Counted from the first letter of the stretch, positions 9,201 to 16,630 are shown. The stretch: DNA of 35,714 nt from Streptomyces sp. NRRL S-118 (GCF_000716335.1 NZ_KL591033.1:1-35714); one strand, 5' to 3'. Notes: generated from the letters alone by a model not told the origin. Translations and numbers: made by a program.

Positions 9201-9659
9201 GCCGCCCGCCACATGCGCGTCGGCCTCCGGAGCGACCTGCTCGTACCCGGCCGGCGCGTAGGCCTCGTACGTCTCGTACACGGGCTGCGGCTGCTCGGGG
9301 ACGGTGAACCCCGGGGCCGGAGCGGGAGCCGCGGGGGCGTCCTCCGCCAGGGGAGCCGGGGCCTCCGCCGGGGCGGGTGACTCCGCCGGAGCGGGAGCGG
9401 GTACGGCATGCTGCGCCGCCGGGGCGGACGCAGGGACCTGGTGCACCGGCATCGGGTGCACCGGCGGCGCGACGGCGGCGGCCTGCGGGTCGCCGCCCCA
9501 CGCGCCCTGGGCGCCCGGCATCAGCAGCAGGTCGTCGTCCTCGGCAGCGCTTTCGGAGGGGTCGAGGAAGGTGTACGCGCCCGGAGCGGGGATGCCCGGC
9601 TGCTCCACCATGCCTGCGTTCTCCGGCTGCCCGCCCGGGACCTGGCCGGTGTCAGTCAT
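6219..9659 (-). CDS. cobT: Pro/Ala-rich arm - BluB - CobT fusion (lower-ligand synthesis and activation for B12)
   Basis: The 1146-residue protein has three parts. Residues 1 to about 570 are low-complexity Pro/Ala/Glu, with dense EAPVAEAP-type repeats at about 390-500, no signal peptide and no membrane segment. Residues about 575-790 are BluB, the oxygen-dependent flavin-destroying enzyme that makes 5,6-dimethylbenzimidazole: RRDIRNGF, TAPSVGHSQPWDF and GLGVGWVSFFD are present. Residues about 798-1146 are CobT, which transfers phosphoribose from nicotinate mononucleotide to that base; the catalytic Glu is probably Glu1114 in RLGEGTGAL. CobT is full length (about 350 residues). The ATG at 9659 has GAGGGG about 8 nt upstream. 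A dedicated fusion could channel the base from synthesis to activation. Neighbouring cysG and cobL agree with a B12 role. Confidence 0.93.
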   Translation of the reverse strand: MTDTGQVPGGQPENAGMVEQPGIPAPGAYTFLDPSESAAEDDDLLLMPGAQGAWGGDPQAAAVAPPVHPMPVHQVPASAPAAQHAVPAPAPAESPAPAEAPAPLAEDAPAAPAPAPGFTVPEQPQPVYETYEAYAPAGYEQVAPEADAHVAGGRDSGSVDLSAVRMPPHAPAPAEAPAPAPVAAPAAQGAQPARRPLHMGPPVPEAPSGVVRSLADRGPAAVPVHQPGPAMTGPEYLDVPREEPAPGLAGAQSAEIPPQGAEPWPAQPAQSAHEPQEPQAPAPAAAETVVPEPPAAQFVPVEGSVPTTPHLAPTPAAEPGPQPTVPAPREGDAHPVAVPVAETPGEPAAAVTPEEPQAPAPVEPAPAAEQPEPAPAAPAAPEPPAAETPVTEAPVAPEAPAVEAPVAPEAPAPEAPLAAEAPAAEAPAPQAPVAEAPAAEAPVAEAPATEAPADEAPVAEAPVAPEAPAPDAPVAENPAPQAPVAEAPVAEAPAGEAPVAGEAEAALPQEAPQVQEPQESPETARPEEQPAAPAATATADPTTGVDSNSDSDGNATDATTDPAAGTSEAAPPAPGYDDAEREAVLRVMRERRDIRNGFRSDPIPHEVLLRVLEAAHTAPSVGHSQPWDFVVIRSAETRRTMHELAQRQREAYAKSLPKGRAKQFKELKIEAILETPVNIVVTADPTRGGRHTLGRHTQPQMAPYSSALAVENLWLAARAEGLGVGWVSFFDEREMVRALGLPEHLEVVAYLCVGYVDEFPDEPELMQAGWSKRRPLSWVVHEETYGRRALPGEEPHDLLQETVSNIRPLDAKALGEAWERQKRMTKPAGALGMLEIISAQLSGLSRMCPPPIPEPAAVAIFAGDHGVHAQGVTAWPQEVTAQMVANFLGGGAVCNAFANQVGAEVCVIDVGVAGDLPATPGLLPRKVRPGTADFTTGPALTREEVLAAVEVGIETARDLVAAGNKALLTGEMGIANTTASAALISVYTDVDPAEVTGRGTGINDEMHARKVDVVRRALALHQPDPADPLGVLAAVGGLEHAALVGFILGGASLRTPVVLDGVSAGAAALVARAIAPESLAACIAGHRSAEPGHVAALNKLGLRPLVDLDLRLGEGTGALLALPIVQSAARAMHEVATFDSAGVTEK
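8150..8500 (-). repeat. Degenerate tandem repeats coding for EAPVAEAP units
   Basis: Within the Pro/Ala-rich arm of the BluB-CobT fusion the DNA repeats GAGGCTCCGGTCGCC-like blocks (seen on the plus strand as alternating ggagcctcggcgacc). Units vary as A-P-V/A-A/P-E, giving at least fifteen imperfect copies. Such blocks usually expand and contract by slippage, so copy number may differ between strains. Confidence 0.75.
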
Positions 9660-9966
9660 GCGTACCCCTCGCCCATCGGTTGTGCTCCTTCAGACCTTCG
9701 CCCGCACCAACAAGAACGAGCGTGCGCGCCGCGCGGCACGAAGGGCCGCAGACACCACGTATTCTCGCGGGCTTCACCCAGGCACGGCAGCGGGATCCGC
9801 CGCCGGTGACTGTGGACTGCGCCACGTCGCGCGCCCCCCTGTTACGCCGTACCACAGTCGCGACCTCAAAGAAGGTCACTTTTCCGGACATTGGCGAAGG
9901 AACCACCGAACGCCCGGCTGCGGTACAACAATCGGCCAGCCTACCCGCCGTGCCGTAGTGGCTCGG
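9660..9966. promoter_or_regulatory. 307-bp interval with the bluB-cobT promoter region and an inverted repeat
   Basis: No supported gene lies here; it spans the end of cobL (stop at 9967) and the start of bluB-cobT. The 8-bp inverted repeat GACTGTGG (9808-9815) / CCACAGTC (9852-9859) is separated by 36 nt and lies about 150-200 bp upstream of the bluB-cobT start. It could be a regulator site or a transcript stem. I looked for B12-riboswitch elements and did not recognise any. The interval is less GC-extreme than its neighbours around 9860-9930, as expected for a promoter. Confidence 0.45.
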
Positions 9967-11199
9967 TCACGGGGCCGGGGCCGGCCGGCTCCCGGCCAGC
10001 AGGAAGACCACCGAGCGGTCGCGTTCCTGCCAGGCGGCGGTGTCGAGTTCGACGGTCTGCAGCAGTGCGCACTCGACGGTGTACCCGCCCTCCGCGAGGG
10101 CGGCGCCGATCGCCTCGGCCTCGTCCCTGGTGGCGGCGTGCGCGACGATCCGCTCGGGGCGGCGGTCGGCGCAGGCGGCGACGACAGGCGCTCCCCCGCC
10201 TCCCACGCGTACGACGTCGGGCTCCGGGATCCGCTCCAGGACGTGCGGCGCCCGGCCGGCGACGGTCTGCACCTGCACACCGTGGCGGCGCGCGGCGGCA
10301 TCGGTACGGGCACAGGCACCGGTGTCGGCGTCGACGGCGATGACCGCCGCGCCGAACCGGGCCGCTTCCACGGCGAAGGCCCCGGAGCCGCAGCCGATGT
10401 CCCACACGAGGTCGCCGGGGCGCGGCCCCAGGCGGGCCAGCTGGGCGGCGCGCAGGTCCGCCGACTCGCCCCTGCCCGGCGCACCGTCGTACGCGCCGGG
10501 CGGCAGCGCCCAGCCGCGCACGGAGCCGGGGTCGCGGCCCATCAGCCATGGTCCGCTCGGCGCTCCCGCGGCGGGCGGGGCGGCGGGAGCGGTCGCGGAG
10601 CCGCCGATGACGATGACGACGTTGGGGTCGCGCCAGGCGTGGTCGGCGGCCTTGTCGGAGGTGAGGACGCTGACCTGCTCCCGCGCGGTACCGAGCTCCT
10701 CGCAGATGACGAAGGTGCGGTGGACCCCTTCGAGCAGCAGCGCGAGCTCGGCGGGTCCGGCGCCCGGGGAGGTGAGGACGGCGACCTTGGGGTGCGCCCG
10801 GCAGATGTTGACGGCGCGGCGCAGCGTCCGGCTGTGCGCGACGACGATCTGGGCGTCGTCCCAGGGCATGCCGGCGCGGGCGAAGGCGGCGGCGACCGAG
10901 GAGACCGCGGGCACCACCTCCACCTCCAGTCCGTGCTGGGGGGCGCGCAGGGAGCGGACGACGCCGAAGAAGCCCGGGTCGCCGTCGGCGAGGACGACGG
11001 CGGTGCCGCGGTGGCCGGCGATGCGGCGGGCGGCGAGGTCGACGCTGCCGAGGCGGATGCGTTCCGCGGCGGGCGGGATCTCCGGAAGCGCCAGGTGGTG
11101 GGCGGCTCCGGCCACCAGGGTGGCGGCCGACAGGGCGGACCGCGCGGCCGCGGTGAGGGGCGAGCCGTCCCAGCCGATCACCGTGACCCGGTCGGCCAT
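9967..11199 (-). CDS. cobL: Precorrin-6Y C5,15-methyltransferase, decarboxylating (CbiE-CbiT / CobL fusion)
   Basis: The 410-residue protein has an N-terminal CbiE tetrapyrrole-methylase domain (residues about 3-200) starting VTVIGWDGSPLT, with LADGDPGFFG and the PAVSSVAAAFARAG segment. A C-terminal CbiT Rossmann methyltransferase domain (about 250-405) contains the SAM motif DIGCGSGAFAVEAAR and the VRVGGGGAPVV loop. Together they methylate C5 and C15 of precorrin-6B and decarboxylate the C12 acetate side chain in the aerobic B12 pathway. The length fits CobL (about 400). The ATG at 11199 is preferred because AGGAGA lies about 11 nt upstream; the frame is open further but reads as a shadow of the GNAT gene. 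It sits upstream of bluB-cobT on the same strand with a 307-bp gap, so they may be separately promoted. Confidence 0.92.
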   Translation of the reverse strand: MADRVTVIGWDGSPLTAAARSALSAATLVAGAAHHLALPEIPPAAERIRLGSVDLAARRIAGHRGTAVVLADGDPGFFGVVRSLRAPQHGLEVEVVPAVSSVAAAFARAGMPWDDAQIVVAHSRTLRRAVNICRAHPKVAVLTSPGAGPAELALLLEGVHRTFVICEELGTAREQVSVLTSDKAADHAWRDPNVVIVIGGSATAPAAPPAAGAPSGPWLMGRDPGSVRGWALPPGAYDGAPGRGESADLRAAQLARLGPRPGDLVWDIGCGSGAFAVEAARFGAAVIAVDADTGACARTDAAARRHGVQVQTVAGRAPHVLERIPEPDVVRVGGGGAPVVAACADRRPERIVAHAATRDEAEAIGAALAEGGYTVECALLQTVELDTAAWQERDRSVVFLLAGSRPAPAP

Positions 11200-11267
11200 C
11201 TTCGTCTGTCTCCTGGTGAGTTGATGCAGGTCGGGGGGCAGGGCGAGGGTACCGCGGTCCCCCGTCG

Positions 11268-11903
11268 TCAGTTCCAGTCGGTGAAGCCGGTGTAGCCGGC
11301 GTCGGCCATCTGGTCGGCGGCGCCGTCGAAGTCCTCCGGGAGCAGGCTCCACACGATCAGGTCGGTCCTGACGTCGGTCCAGCCGCCGTCCTCCGTGCGG
11401 CTGCGCGCTATCCACGCGTTGCGCAGGACGCCTTCGCTGATGCAGCCGATCTTCTGGGCGACCTGCTGGGAGGCGGTGTTGTCGGCGGGGGTGCGCAGTT
11501 CGAGGCGCTCGAAGCGCTGGTCGCCGAAGAGCCACTGCGCGACGGCGAGGACGGATTCGGTGGCGTACCCCTCGCCGCGGGCCCAGGGGGCGGTGATGTA
11601 GGAGACCTCGGTGGCGCGGATGCGCCAGTCGGTGTTGCCGAGCCGGATGGTGCCGACGAGCCGCTGGGTCAGGAACTCGGTGACGGCCAGGACGATGCCG
11701 CGGCCCGCGGTGCGCTGCGCAGGAGCGATCCTGCGGACCCACTTCTCGGCGTCCGCCGTGGTGTAGGGGTGGGGTACGGAGGTCCAGGCGACGACCGTCT
11801 CGTCGTTCATCATCTCGGTGTGCGCGGGGACGTCCGCTTCCTCGTAGGGGCGCAGCACCAACCGCTCCGTGCTGATGGAGATGTCCGGGAAGGTGGTAGT
11901 CAT
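11268..11903 (-). CDS. GNAT-family N-acetyltransferase (RimJ-like)
   Basis: The 211-residue protein matches the RimJ/RimL-type acetyltransferase subgroup: ISTERLVLRPYEEAD at the start, the mid-protein strand LVGTIRL, the acetyl-CoA-binding turn WARGEGYATESV, and RFERLELRTPADNTASQQVAQKIGC, where the Asn is typical of the family. It probably acetylates an N-terminal or small-molecule amine in the cytosol; the substrate is unknown. The ATG at 11903 is chosen over ones at 11915 and 11966 because GGAG lies 7 nt before it. It is separated from cobL by 68 nt and from metQ by a strong terminator, so it may be the promoter-proximal gene of the cobL transcript. Confidence 0.88.
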   Translation of the reverse strand: MTTTFPDISISTERLVLRPYEEADVPAHTEMMNDETVVAWTSVPHPYTTADAEKWVRRIAPAQRTAGRGIVLAVTEFLTQRLVGTIRLGNTDWRIRATEVSYITAPWARGEGYATESVLAVAQWLFGDQRFERLELRTPADNTASQQVAQKIGCISEGVLRNAWIARSRTEDGGWTDVRTDLIVWSLLPEDFDGAADQMADAGYTGFTDWN

Positions 11904-12072
11904 GCGCTGCTCCATGCCGAAGACCGTCCGTAAAGCCATGAACGCACAGCATGCAGCATGGGGCACAGGGTGCGCATGGGCGGGTCGGTACGGCTGCGTC
12001 GTTACGTCACCGTTGTGACGCCGGCCGGTGCCGGTGCCCGTGCCGGGCGGGCGGTGCGCGGGTGCGGATGTG

Positions 12073-12112
12073 CCGCAGGCCCCCGCACCGGGCGGGGTGC
12101 GGGGGCCTGCGG
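12073..12112. terminator. Perfect 17-bp hairpin ending the metNIQ operon
   Basis: Bases 12073-12089 pair perfectly with 12096-12112 around a 6-nt loop. It begins about 40 nt after the metQ stop codon on the minus strand and separates metNIQ from the downstream GNAT gene. No U-tract follows. Confidence 0.85.
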
Positions 12113-12150
12113 ACGGCGGCGTCAGCGGCTGCGACTGGTGTCGGCGGGTG

Positions 12151-13011
12151 TTACTTGACGGCGCCGAAGGCCGGGACGACCGAGCCGTTGCTGTAGGTGT
12201 CCTCGATGTACTTCTTCACCTCGGGCGAGTTGAGCAGCTCGGCGAGCTTCTTCACGCGCGGGTCGCCCTCGTCGCCCTTCTTGACGGCGAGGAAGTTGGC
12301 GTACGGGTTGCCCTCGGCCTTCTCCAGTGCCAGGGCGTCCTTGGCCGGGTTGAGCTTGGCCTCGATGGCGTAGTTGCCGTTGATGACGGCGGCGTCCACG
12401 TCGTTCAGGGCGCGGGGCACGGTGGCCGCTTCCAGCTCCTTGAACTCCAGGCCCTTCTTGTCCTCGATGTCGGAGAGCTTGGCGTCGGCGCCCACGCCCT
12501 CCTTGAGGGTGATCACACCGTGGTCGGCGAGCAGCTTGAGCGCCCGGCCCTCGTTGGTGGTGTCGTTGGGGACGGCGACGGTCTGGCCGGGCTTGAGGTC
12601 CTTGAGGTCCTTGACCTTCTTGGAGTAGAAGCCCAGCGGCTCCAGGTGCACGTTGACGACCGGGACGACGTTCGTGCCGTTCTTCTTGTTGAAGTCGTCC
12701 AGGTACGGCTTGTGCTGGAAGTAGTTGGCGTCGACCTGTCCGGACTGGGTGGCGGTGTTGGGCAGGACGTAGTCCGTGAACTCCTTCACCTCCAGCTTGA
12801 GGCCGGCCTTCTCCGCCAGGTTGTCCTTGACGTAGGTGAGGATGTCGGCGTGCGGCGTCGGGGACGCGGCGACGACGAGCGGCTTGGAGGCGTCGGCCTT
12901 GCCCGCGCCGGACGAGGAGGCGGGGTCGGAGGCAGTGCCGCAGGCCGTGAGGCCGAGGGCGAGGACGGTGATGCCGGCGAACGCCGTGGTGAGCTTGATG
13001 TTCTTACGCAC
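12151..13011 (-). CDS. metQ: MetQ: methionine-binding lipoprotein of the ABC importer
   Basis: The 286-residue protein has a lipoprotein signal: basic start VRKNIK, hydrophobic stretch, and lipobox LTAC with Cys24 as the lipidated residue. The mature part is the NlpA/MetQ binding fold (VAASPTPHADILTYVK, YFQHKPYLDDFN, VPNDTTNEGRALKLL, INGNYA), which captures methionine outside the membrane and delivers it to MetNI. The GTG at 13011 has AGAGG about 10 nt upstream and gives a normal signal peptide; an upstream in-frame start would add 14 residues before it and spoil the signal. It follows metI by 66 nt, the last gene of metN-metI-metQ, and is closed by a strong hairpin. Expression is probably controlled with metN by the leader at 15029-15115. 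Confidence 0.94.
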   Translation of the reverse strand: MRKNIKLTTAFAGITVLALGLTACGTASDPASSSGAGKADASKPLVVAASPTPHADILTYVKDNLAEKAGLKLEVKEFTDYVLPNTATQSGQVDANYFQHKPYLDDFNKKNGTNVVPVVNVHLEPLGFYSKKVKDLKDLKPGQTVAVPNDTTNEGRALKLLADHGVITLKEGVGADAKLSDIEDKKGLEFKELEAATVPRALNDVDAAVINGNYAIEAKLNPAKDALALEKAEGNPYANFLAVKKGDEGDPRVKKLAELLNSPEVKKYIEDTYSNGSVVPAFGAVK

Positions 13012-13077
13012 GAAAAGTGCCTCTTTCTGGTGGTGCGGACTACGCCCGGACAAGGAGTGCGGGCTGGAGGGGGGAAG

Positions 13078-13745
13078 TCAGGAGGTGGTGCGGCCCCGGC
13101 GCGCGAGGAGGCGCACGGCCCCGTCGCCGATGAGCTGGACGATCGTGACGATGACGATCAGCAGCACCACGGTGATGAGCATGAAGCCGGTCTCGAAGCG
13201 CTGGTAGCCGTAGGTGATGACCTTGGAGCCGAGGCCCTCGCCCCCGACCGCGCCGGCCAGCGCCGAGTAGCTGATCAGCGTGATCACCGTGGTGGTGAGG
13301 GCGGCGATCAGGGACGGCAGGGCCTGCGGGAGCAGCACCTTCCCCACGATGGTCGGGATGCCGCCGCCCATGGACTGCACGGCCTCGACGAGTCCGTGGT
13401 CCACCTCGCGGACGGCGGTCTCGACCAGGCGGGCGAAGAACGGGATGGCGCCGATGGAGAGCGGCACGATCATCGCGGAGGGACCGATGAAGGTGCCGAC
13501 GACCAGGGTCGTGAAGGGGATCAGGGCGATCAGCAGGATGATGAACGGCAGCGAGCGGCCGATGTTCACGATCCCGCCGATGACCTTGTTCACCGGGCGG
13601 TTCTGCAGCAGTCCGCCCTTGTCGGTCAGGACGAGGAGGACACCGAGCGGGAGGCCGCCGATGACCGTGACGACGGTGGACCACAGCACCATGTAGAGCG
13701 TGTCGATGGTGCCCTGCTCCAGCAGGGGCCGCATCTCTTCCCAGG

Positions 13746-13749
<4 letters not shown>
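13078..13749 (-). CDS. metI: MetI: methionine ABC transporter permease
   Basis: The 223-residue membrane protein has about five TM helices and the binding-protein-dependent permease signature (EAVQSMGGGIPTIVGKVLLP, the EAA loop contacting the ATPase). It closely fits MetI in length and in the motifs RSLPFIILL and SYSALAGAVGGEGLG. It forms the methionine channel with MetN dimers. The GTG at 13749 overlaps the metN stop as GTGA, and AAGGAG lies 8 nt upstream, so translation is coupled to metN. Confidence 0.94.
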
Positions 13750-14837
<1,088 letters not shown>

Positions 14838-15028
14838 TGTCGAGTGCGCGGCGCGGTGTCCGCCGGGCACGGGGCGTTCGTCGATCCGACGCGCGGCACG
14901 GCTGTTCGGCTGGTGGCCGGGGAGTGCGCGTGCGCGGGGCAGGGCGTCGCGGTCCGACGGTGGGTACGGACGCGGCGGCTCGCTCGCTGTCGGTCTCGCT
15001 TCGGGGCGCGAGGCTCAGGCAGGGGCCC

Positions 15029-15115
15029 TCAGAAGGCGCACATTCGACACATACAACGAGCACCGGGCGTCGTCATCGCCTCGGTCGCAAGGGTGCGGCT
15101 GCTCGTCGTGGTCAT
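15029..15115 (-). CDS. Putative Cys/Met-rich leader peptide of metNIQ (attenuator)
   Basis: A 28-codon ORF ends in GARCMCRMCAF: three Cys and two Met codons within six positions, 191 nt upstream of metN. A shorter 15-residue form (MTTPGARCMCRMCAF, start at 15076) is possible. The longer start at 15115 lies 7 nt after TTTACT (a 4/6 match to the -10 consensus, plus-strand 15123-15128), so the RNA may start at the ATG and be leaderless. Leader peptides rich in the regulated amino acid are known attenuators, and cysteine-rich ones occur in actinobacteria. Slow decoding of Cys or Met codons would alter folding of the 15028-14838 leader RNA. I could not identify one clear terminator/antiterminator pair; a weak CTCGC/GCGAG stem (14995-15012) is visible. 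Confidence 0.6.
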   Translation of the reverse strand: MTTTSSRTLATEAMTTPGARCMCRMCAF

Positions 15116-15148
15116 GCGGGCCAGTAAAGCAGACACGTCTTCGCGGGC

Positions 15149-15210
15149 CGGACGAGTGTCCGAATAGCGGACCGTTCGCGTACGGCATGCGGACATCCGG
15201 GGACCGTCCG
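15149..15210. promoter_or_regulatory. Cluster of five CGGAC/GTCCG pentamers upstream of the metNIQ leader
   Basis: CGGAC occurs at 15149-15153, 15168-15172 and 15190-15194, and its complement GTCCG at 15158-15162 and 15206-15210. The first three form two overlapping inverted repeats (CGGAC-N4-GTCCG and GTCCG-N5-CGGAC). The cluster lies 34-95 bp upstream of the leader start, where a regulator of metNIQ would be expected, and could also serve the divergent gene at 15361. The protein that binds it is unknown. Confidence 0.4.
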
Positions 15211-15312
15211 CCAAGGCGGGGAACATCCTGTTCAGCCCCTCTGACCTGCGCCGACACCCCGCAGAACCGGTCGCGGCCGCCTCCGCTCCAAACGGCGCGG
15301 GGCGGTGTCCTG

Positions 15313-15324
15313 TGGTCAAGACCA
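15313..15324. promoter_or_regulatory. DasR-type (dre-like) palindrome upstream of the 15361 membrane gene
   Basis: TGGTCAAGACCA matches the TGGTC-N2-GACCA core of the GntR-family DasR operator (about 12 of 16 positions of the full consensus). The surrounding GTGGTC-AA-GACCAC is a perfect 6-bp inverted repeat. It lies 36-48 bp upstream of the ATG at 15361, overlapping the expected -35 region, so a bound protein could repress that gene. Confidence 0.45.
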
Positions 15325-15360
15325 CGGCTGGTCACGGCGGCCCGTATTAATCTCGGGCGC

Positions 15361-15720
15361 ATGCTCGACGCCCTGACGATCGCGGTCTCCGCGGCCGCGC
15401 TCGCCCTCGCCGCCTGGTGCGGCTTCGCCGCCTACCGGGACCAGCCGACGAAGGACTGGCACTTCATCGGCATGGCGGTGGTGACGGTGCTGGCGCTGGC
15501 GCAACTGGTCATCGGGGTCGTCCGGCTCGCCCGGGGCGAGAAGGCCGACGAGGGCACGGCCATCTTCGTCGCCTACCTGCTCGGCGCGTTCTGCGCGGTA
15601 CCGGCGGCCGGCTTCATGTCGCTCGCGGAGCGCACCCGCTGGGGGTCGGCGACGGTGGCGGCGGGCGCGGTGGTGCTGGCGGTGCTCGAAGTGCGCCTCT
15701 TCGACATCTGGGAGGGCTGA
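15361..15720 (+). CDS. Small four-helix membrane protein, unknown function
   Basis: The 119-residue protein has four predicted TM segments: about 4-24, 37-57, 68-90 and 95-112. It starts MLDALTIAVSAAALALAAWC. No ribosome site precedes the ATG, but ATTAAT (15346-15351) sits 9 nt upstream as a possible -10, so the mRNA may be leaderless. Codon use is coding-like. It ends 3 nt before the next gene, another small membrane protein, and the two probably work as a pair. I recognise no catalytic motif. The gene is divergent from metNIQ, with a regulatory-looking 245-bp interval between. Confidence 0.8.
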   Translation: MLDALTIAVSAAALALAAWCGFAAYRDQPTKDWHFIGMAVVTVLALAQLVIGVVRLARGEKADEGTAIFVAYLLGAFCAVPAAGFMSLAERTRWGSATVAAGAVVLAVLEVRLFDIWEG

Positions 15721-15723
15721 GGA

Positions 15724-16137
15724 GTGGCGGAGCGCCGGGGGTTGGCGAAGGGCCCGGGCATGCTGCTCGTCTGGCTCTACGGCGTGATGTCGGTGGGCGC
15801 GGTGTCGCGGTCGGCGCTGCAGATCGCCACCGAGTTCGGCCGGGCCCCGCTGGCGTACACGCTGTCCGCGCTGGCGGCGGTGGTGTACGTCTTCATCACG
15901 TACACGCTGGTGCGGGGCGGGGAGACGGCCCGCAGGGCGGCGCTTGTGTGCTGCGCCGCCGAGCTGGTGGGCGTGCTGGTCGTGGGGACCTGGACACTGC
16001 TGGACCCGGGGGCCTTCCCGGACGCCACGGTGTGGTCCGAGTACGGGTTCGGATACGTCTTCATCCCGGTGCTGCTGCCGGTGACCGGGATCATGTGGCT
16101 GCGGAAGGCGGGGGCTAGGCGGCCTTCTCCAGCGTGA
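15724..16137 (+). CDS. Second small membrane protein, paired with the preceding gene
   Basis: The 137-residue protein has four predicted TM segments: about 13-33, 42-63, 72-92 and 106-128. The GTG at 15724 has GGGAGG about 8 nt upstream, inside the end of the previous gene, and the 3-nt gap implies one transcript. A later ATG (MLLVWLYG) would also keep all helices. It resembles integral membrane proteins of unknown function widespread in Streptomyces. Its 3' end overlaps the convergent GNAT gene by 23 bp. Confidence 0.8.
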   Translation: MAERRGLAKGPGMLLVWLYGVMSVGAVSRSALQIATEFGRAPLAYTLSALAAVVYVFITYTLVRGGETARRAALVCCAAELVGVLVVGTWTLLDPGAFPDATVWSEYGFGYVFIPVLLPVTGIMWLRKAGARRPSPA

Positions 16138-16591
16138 CCAGGGTGAGGCGCGGGCCCACCTCCCGGGTGGCGACGGCCTCGTAACCCCTCTTGCGGTAGA
16201 GGCGGAGGTTGCCCTCGCTGCGGTGTCCGGTGAAGAGCTGGTACCGCTTGGCGGCGGGGTCCGCGGCGAAGTGCTGTTCGATGGCGTCGAGGAGACGTCC
16301 GCCGAGGCCGTGGCGGCGCATCCGCGGGTGCACGATGAGCTTGGCGATGCGCGCCGTGCCGGTGTCGTCGATCTCGCCGCGCACGGAGGCGACGACCTCG
16401 CCGCCGAGGCGCGCCACGAGGGCGTGACCGCGGGCGATCTCCGCCTTGAGGTCGTCGAGGCTCTGGGTGAGGGGCTCGATGGAGTAGTCGCCGTAGAGCT
16501 CGGCTTCACTCTGGTAGCACAGGTACTGCAACTTCAGGATGTGTTCCGCGTCCTGCTCGTCCGCCGCTGCGATGGTCACGCTCATGCCCAT
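16115..16591 (-). CDS. GNAT-family N-acetyltransferase
   Basis: The 158-residue single-domain acetyltransferase has the fold's strand order, with GGEVVASVRGEIDDTG, then ARIAKLIVHPRMRRHGLGGRLLDAIEQH containing the acetyl-CoA-binding R/Q-x-x-G-x-G/A turn (RRHGLGG), and GHRSEGNLRLYRKRGYEAV near the end with the Asn/Tyr pair typical of this clade. The substrate is unknown. The ATG at 16591 is chosen because GGAGG lies 9 nt upstream; other ATGs in frame are at 16612 and 16585. It reads 39 nt after the sigma-factor stop codon on the same strand, and its own end overlaps the convergent membrane gene by 23 bp. Confidence 0.88.
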   Translation of the reverse strand: MGMSVTIAAADEQDAEHILKLQYLCYQSEAELYGDYSIEPLTQSLDDLKAEIARGHALVARLGGEVVASVRGEIDDTGTARIAKLIVHPRMRRHGLGGRLLDAIEQHFAADPAAKRYQLFTGHRSEGNLRLYRKRGYEAVATREVGPRLTLVTLEKAA

Positions 16592-16630
16592 GTGTGCCTG
16601 CCTCCGGCTCACCTGATACGCCCTGTCGGT

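Noticed and set aside
6027..9380. A 1117-codon plus-strand frame opposite bluB-cobT
   Set aside because: It is antisense to clear BluB and CobT domains and reads as Arg/Gly/Asp-rich repeats, the usual shadow of a GC-rich gene.
9652..9906. An 84-codon minus-strand frame before bluB-cobT
   Set aside because: It overlaps the promoter interval and the inverted repeat, with no ribosome site and no family features.
9660..9966. A cobalamin riboswitch upstream of bluB-cobT
   Set aside because: The conserved B12-box elements were not found by eye; a covariance-model search would be decisive.
15221..15233. An SOS (LexA) box
   Set aside because: GAAC and GTTC are separated by five bases rather than four, and the neighbouring genes do not suggest DNA repair.
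14838..15360. A SAM riboswitch upstream of metNIQ
   Set aside because: I saw no SAM-I or SAM-IV core pattern. The Cys/Met leader peptide is the better explanation, though a model search is needed.
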